Assembly (NCBI GenBank): GCA_002714245.1
Contig: PAWX01000035.1
Span: forward strand, 9,406 to 41,506
Source: Gammaproteobacteria bacterium
Lineage (GTDB): Bacteria > Pseudomonadota > Gammaproteobacteria > Pseudomonadales > Litorivicinaceae
Direction of reading: 5' to 3'
DNA length: 32,101 nucleotides
The translations under genes and the position numbers were made by a program. Below are positions 27,847 through 32,101 of this stretch, piece after piece (within the stretch, counting starts at the first letter, position 1; each line of letters begins with the position of its first letter). The notes under the pieces were generated by a model. The model did no database searches, had not been told where the DNA came from, and saw nothing but the letters and a program-made list of their open reading frames with translations.

Positions 27847-29402
27847 CTATTCCCACTCGATCGTCGCCGGTGGTTTCGAGCTCACGTCATACACAACCCG
27901 GCTGACGTCCTCGATCTCGTTAATAATTCTACCAGAGACCCGTTCGATAAATTCGTAAGGTAAATGCGCCCAGCGTGCTGTCATGAAGTCAATTGTTTCG
28001 ACGGCGCGCAAGGCAATCACAGGCGCATATCGACGCTGATCACCTACCACCCCAACAGAATTTACTGACAAAAAAACGGCAAATGCCTGTGACACCTTGT
28101 CGTATAGATCTGCCCTCCTTAACTCCTCGATGAAGATATGATCGGCTTTCCGGAGAATGTCCGCCGAATGTTTGTGGACCTCACCCAAAATCCGAACCCC
28201 AAGGCCAGGGCCCGGGAACGGGTGCCGGTAGACCATTGATTTGGGAAGACCAAGCGTCTCACCCAAAATCCTCACCTCATCTTTGAAGAGCTCACGCAAG
28301 GGCTCGACAAGCTCCATACGCATCTCTTCCGGCAAGCCACCTACATTATGATGACTCTTAATCACGTGTGCTTTACCTGAAGCAGCGCCCGCGGATTCGA
28401 TCACGTCAGGATAAATTGTCCCCTGTGCTAAGAAACGAACGTCCTTCAACTGCATTGCCTGCTCTTCAAATACCTCGATGAAGGTCCGGCCAATTATCTT
28501 GCGTTTACGCTCCGGATCTAGTTCGCCTTTCAAGGCGGTCAAGAAACGTGCTTCGGCGTTGGCTCGAATAACGCGTACCCCTAAATTCTGGGCAAATGTT
28601 TCCATCACCTGAGCGCCTTCATTTAGGCGTAAGAGTCCGTTGTCAACGAACACACACACCAACTGATTACCGATAGCTCTGTGCAATAATGCCGCAACTA
28701 CCGATGAATCTACACCACCAGATAAGCCGAGAAGAACCTGTCCGTCGCTGACCTGTTCACGGACTTTTGTAATTGCGTCATCAATGATGTTTTCAGGGGT
28801 CCACTCGCGACGACATCCACAAATCGCATGTGCAAACTTTGCAAGTATCTTGGAGCCACCCTCAGAGTGGGTTACCTCCGGATGAAACTGCAGCCCATAG
28901 ATCGCTCGTTCCTCATCGGCCATAGCGGCGATAGGTGCATGATCACTCGAACCGATCACTTTGAATCCTGGGGGGAGATCCGTGACTCGGTCACCGTGAC
29001 TCATCCATACAGACAGAGAGCCTGTGTCCGACACCCCAGTAAGAAACGACTCCTCTTTTTCAATGACAAGATCCGTGTGACCAAACTCTCGTAAATCACT
29101 TGATTCGACACGGCCACCGAGCTCCTGTGCCAAAGCCTGCATGCCATAACAAATACCCAACACAGGAACATTCAGGTCATAAACTTCCTTCGGAATTTTC
29201 CATCCGACCGCGTCTGTGGTGGACTCTGGGCCACCCGATAAGATGACTCCCTTTGGGGCAGACGCTCGAATCCGAAGCGGCTCCACGTCACACGGTAATA
29301 TTTCTGAATAAACGCCATGTTCACGTACGCGACGCGCAATTAGTTGAGTGTACTGAGAGCCAAAGTCGAGGATCAGTAATCGATCATCATGAAGACTCTT
29401 CA

Positions 29403-29403
<1 letters not shown>
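27847..29403 (-). CDS. guaA: GMP synthase (glutamine-hydrolysing)
   Basis: 518 aa; [12 protein letters not shown] amidotransferase, [18 protein letters not shown]-loop, C-terminal [17 protein letters not shown]. Confidence 0.98.
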
Positions 29404-30908
<1,505 letters not shown>

Positions 30909-30923
30909 TTAAGGAGTTAAGGG

Positions 30924-32101
30924 GTGTCGGAACAAGTGAAGCAGGCTGAAAATGTACTTACAGTCTCCGCTCTGTCAGCCCTACTGAGCCAGGCACTAAC
31001 TGAATTTTTCCCACAAACCGTAACCCTCGACGCGGAAATAAGTAACTTCAAAACTTATCCGTCAGGCCATTGGTACTTTTCATTAACGGATGGGGACGCC
31101 TCCCTAAGCGCGGTGATGTTCAAAGGCGCAAACCGTTTGGTCCGCATTGTGGCCCGGGACGGTCTCAAGGTACGGGTAAGGTGTGAGGTCAACTTTTACC
31201 CGCCGAATGGTCGTCTACAACTCATAGTCAAACACATGGCTGAAGGGGGTGTCGGAGACCAAAAAGCGAAACTGGAAGCTCTCAAGGCTAAGTTGATCGC
31301 TGAGGGACTAACAGATCTTCAGCGTAAACAACCACTCCCTCCGATGCCACGATGTATCGGACTAATCACCTCACCGAAAGGGGCTGTCCTTAGAGATATG
31401 CTCACAATTTTAAATAAGCGATGGCCGCTTGCCTCCGTACGCTTATATTCAGCAGCTGTCCAAGGTGAGAATGCGCCACAAGAGTTGGCATCTGCACTCA
31501 AACGAGCGACCACCGAAGGATTAGTTCAAGTACTGATCATTGGTCGTGGTGGTGGGGCATCCGAAGATCTAAGCGCATTCAATGACGAGCAACTGTGTCG
31601 ATCAGTTGCGGCATGTCCGATTCCAATTGTTTCAGCAGTTGGCCACGAGACCGATTCAGGACTGACGGATCTTGTCGCAGATTTACGAGCAGCCACACCT
31701 TCCCAAGCTGCAGAAATCGTCACACCAGATTTGCCCGAGATGATTGGACGATTAACGCAACTTGAGGCAAGGATCCTATCGCGGGCCGATACACTCATTT
31801 CGCTCGCGCAGCAGTATCTCGAGCTATCGGTACAAAAGCTTTCAATGAGCGTGAGCCAGCATACCAACCATTCACGAGACCGTTTACGACGGCTCGAGCG
31901 CAACCTCGTGCCACCCTCTGAGTATATCGGGCTAAAACGTCATGACGTTGGTCACTTACAAACACGCCTATCACGTGCTATCGATCAAGGGATCAAACAG
32001 ACCACGTCAGTACTCGGGCATCTGACCGCGCAGCTTGACTCACTCAGCCCACTAGCGACACTTGGTCGTGGCTACGGGATCTTATTGAAAGGTGATACTG
32101 A
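30924..32101 (+). CDS. xseA: Exodeoxyribonuclease VII large subunit, partial (runs off the right edge)
   Basis: GTG start after aaggag RBS; translation VSEQVKQAENVLTVSALSALLSQALTEFFPQTVTLDAEISNFKTYPSGHWYFSLTDGDASLSAVMFKG...IIGRGGGASEDLSAFNDE...PIVSAVGHETDSGLTDLVADLRAATPSQAAE. Confidence 0.96.
   Translation, partial: MSEQVKQAENVLTVSALSALLSQALTEFFPQTVTLDAEISNFKTYPSGHWYFSLTDGDASLSAVMFKGANRLVRIVARDGLKVRVRCEVNFYPPNGRLQLIVKHMAEGGVGDQKAKLEALKAKLIAEGLTDLQRKQPLPPMPRCIGLITSPKGAVLRDMLTILNKRWPLASVRLYSAAVQGENAPQELASALKRATTEGLVQVLIIGRGGGASEDLSAFNDEQLCRSVAACPIPIVSAVGHETDSGLTDLVADLRAATPSQAAEIVTPDLPEMIGRLTQLEARILSRADTLISLAQQYLELSVQKLSMSVSQHTNHSRDRLRRLERNLVPPSEYIGLKRHDVGHLQTRLSRAIDQGIKQTTSVLGHLTAQLDSLSPLATLGRGYGILLKGDT

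Overview
The window is a compact, mostly housekeeping segment of a bacterial chromosome, probably a gammaproteobacterium (inferred from gene content and the tesA-ybbA-ybbP, purL and guaBA arrangements). In order: argG (partial, -), pyrC and rnt (+), a LuxR/NarL-type response regulator and acs (-), a SCO1/SenC gene plus a YbbAP-like ABC exporter (-) divergent from tesA (+), dgt-rsmJ-purL and tadA (-), a class V aminotransferase plus BKACE/DUF849 gene pair (+), a DMT transporter and GST-like gene (-), a class III adenylate cyclase/TolB-like/TPR protein (-), a six-gene AT-rich accessory operon (+), guaA-guaB (-), and xseA (partial, +). The main finding is the region at about 22.3-27.85 kb. A decayed second copy of the last ~26 codons plus stop of guaA (22308-22388, - strand, about 78% nt identity by hand count) lies in direct orientation 5.5 kb from the true guaA 3' end (27847). 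Between them is a tightly coupled operon: SAM methyltransferase, acyl carrier protein, MaoC-like hydratase, GNAT-like acyltransferase, FkbH-like HAD-IIIC protein and NodB-type polysaccharide deacetylase, closed by a hairpin terminator. I read this as an integrase-less genomic island at the guaA 3' end. It may encode an ACP-dependent, possibly (O-methyl)glyceryl-type, acyl modification system for an amino sugar or surface glycan. The boundary duplication is read directly from the sequence; the biochemical function is inference.
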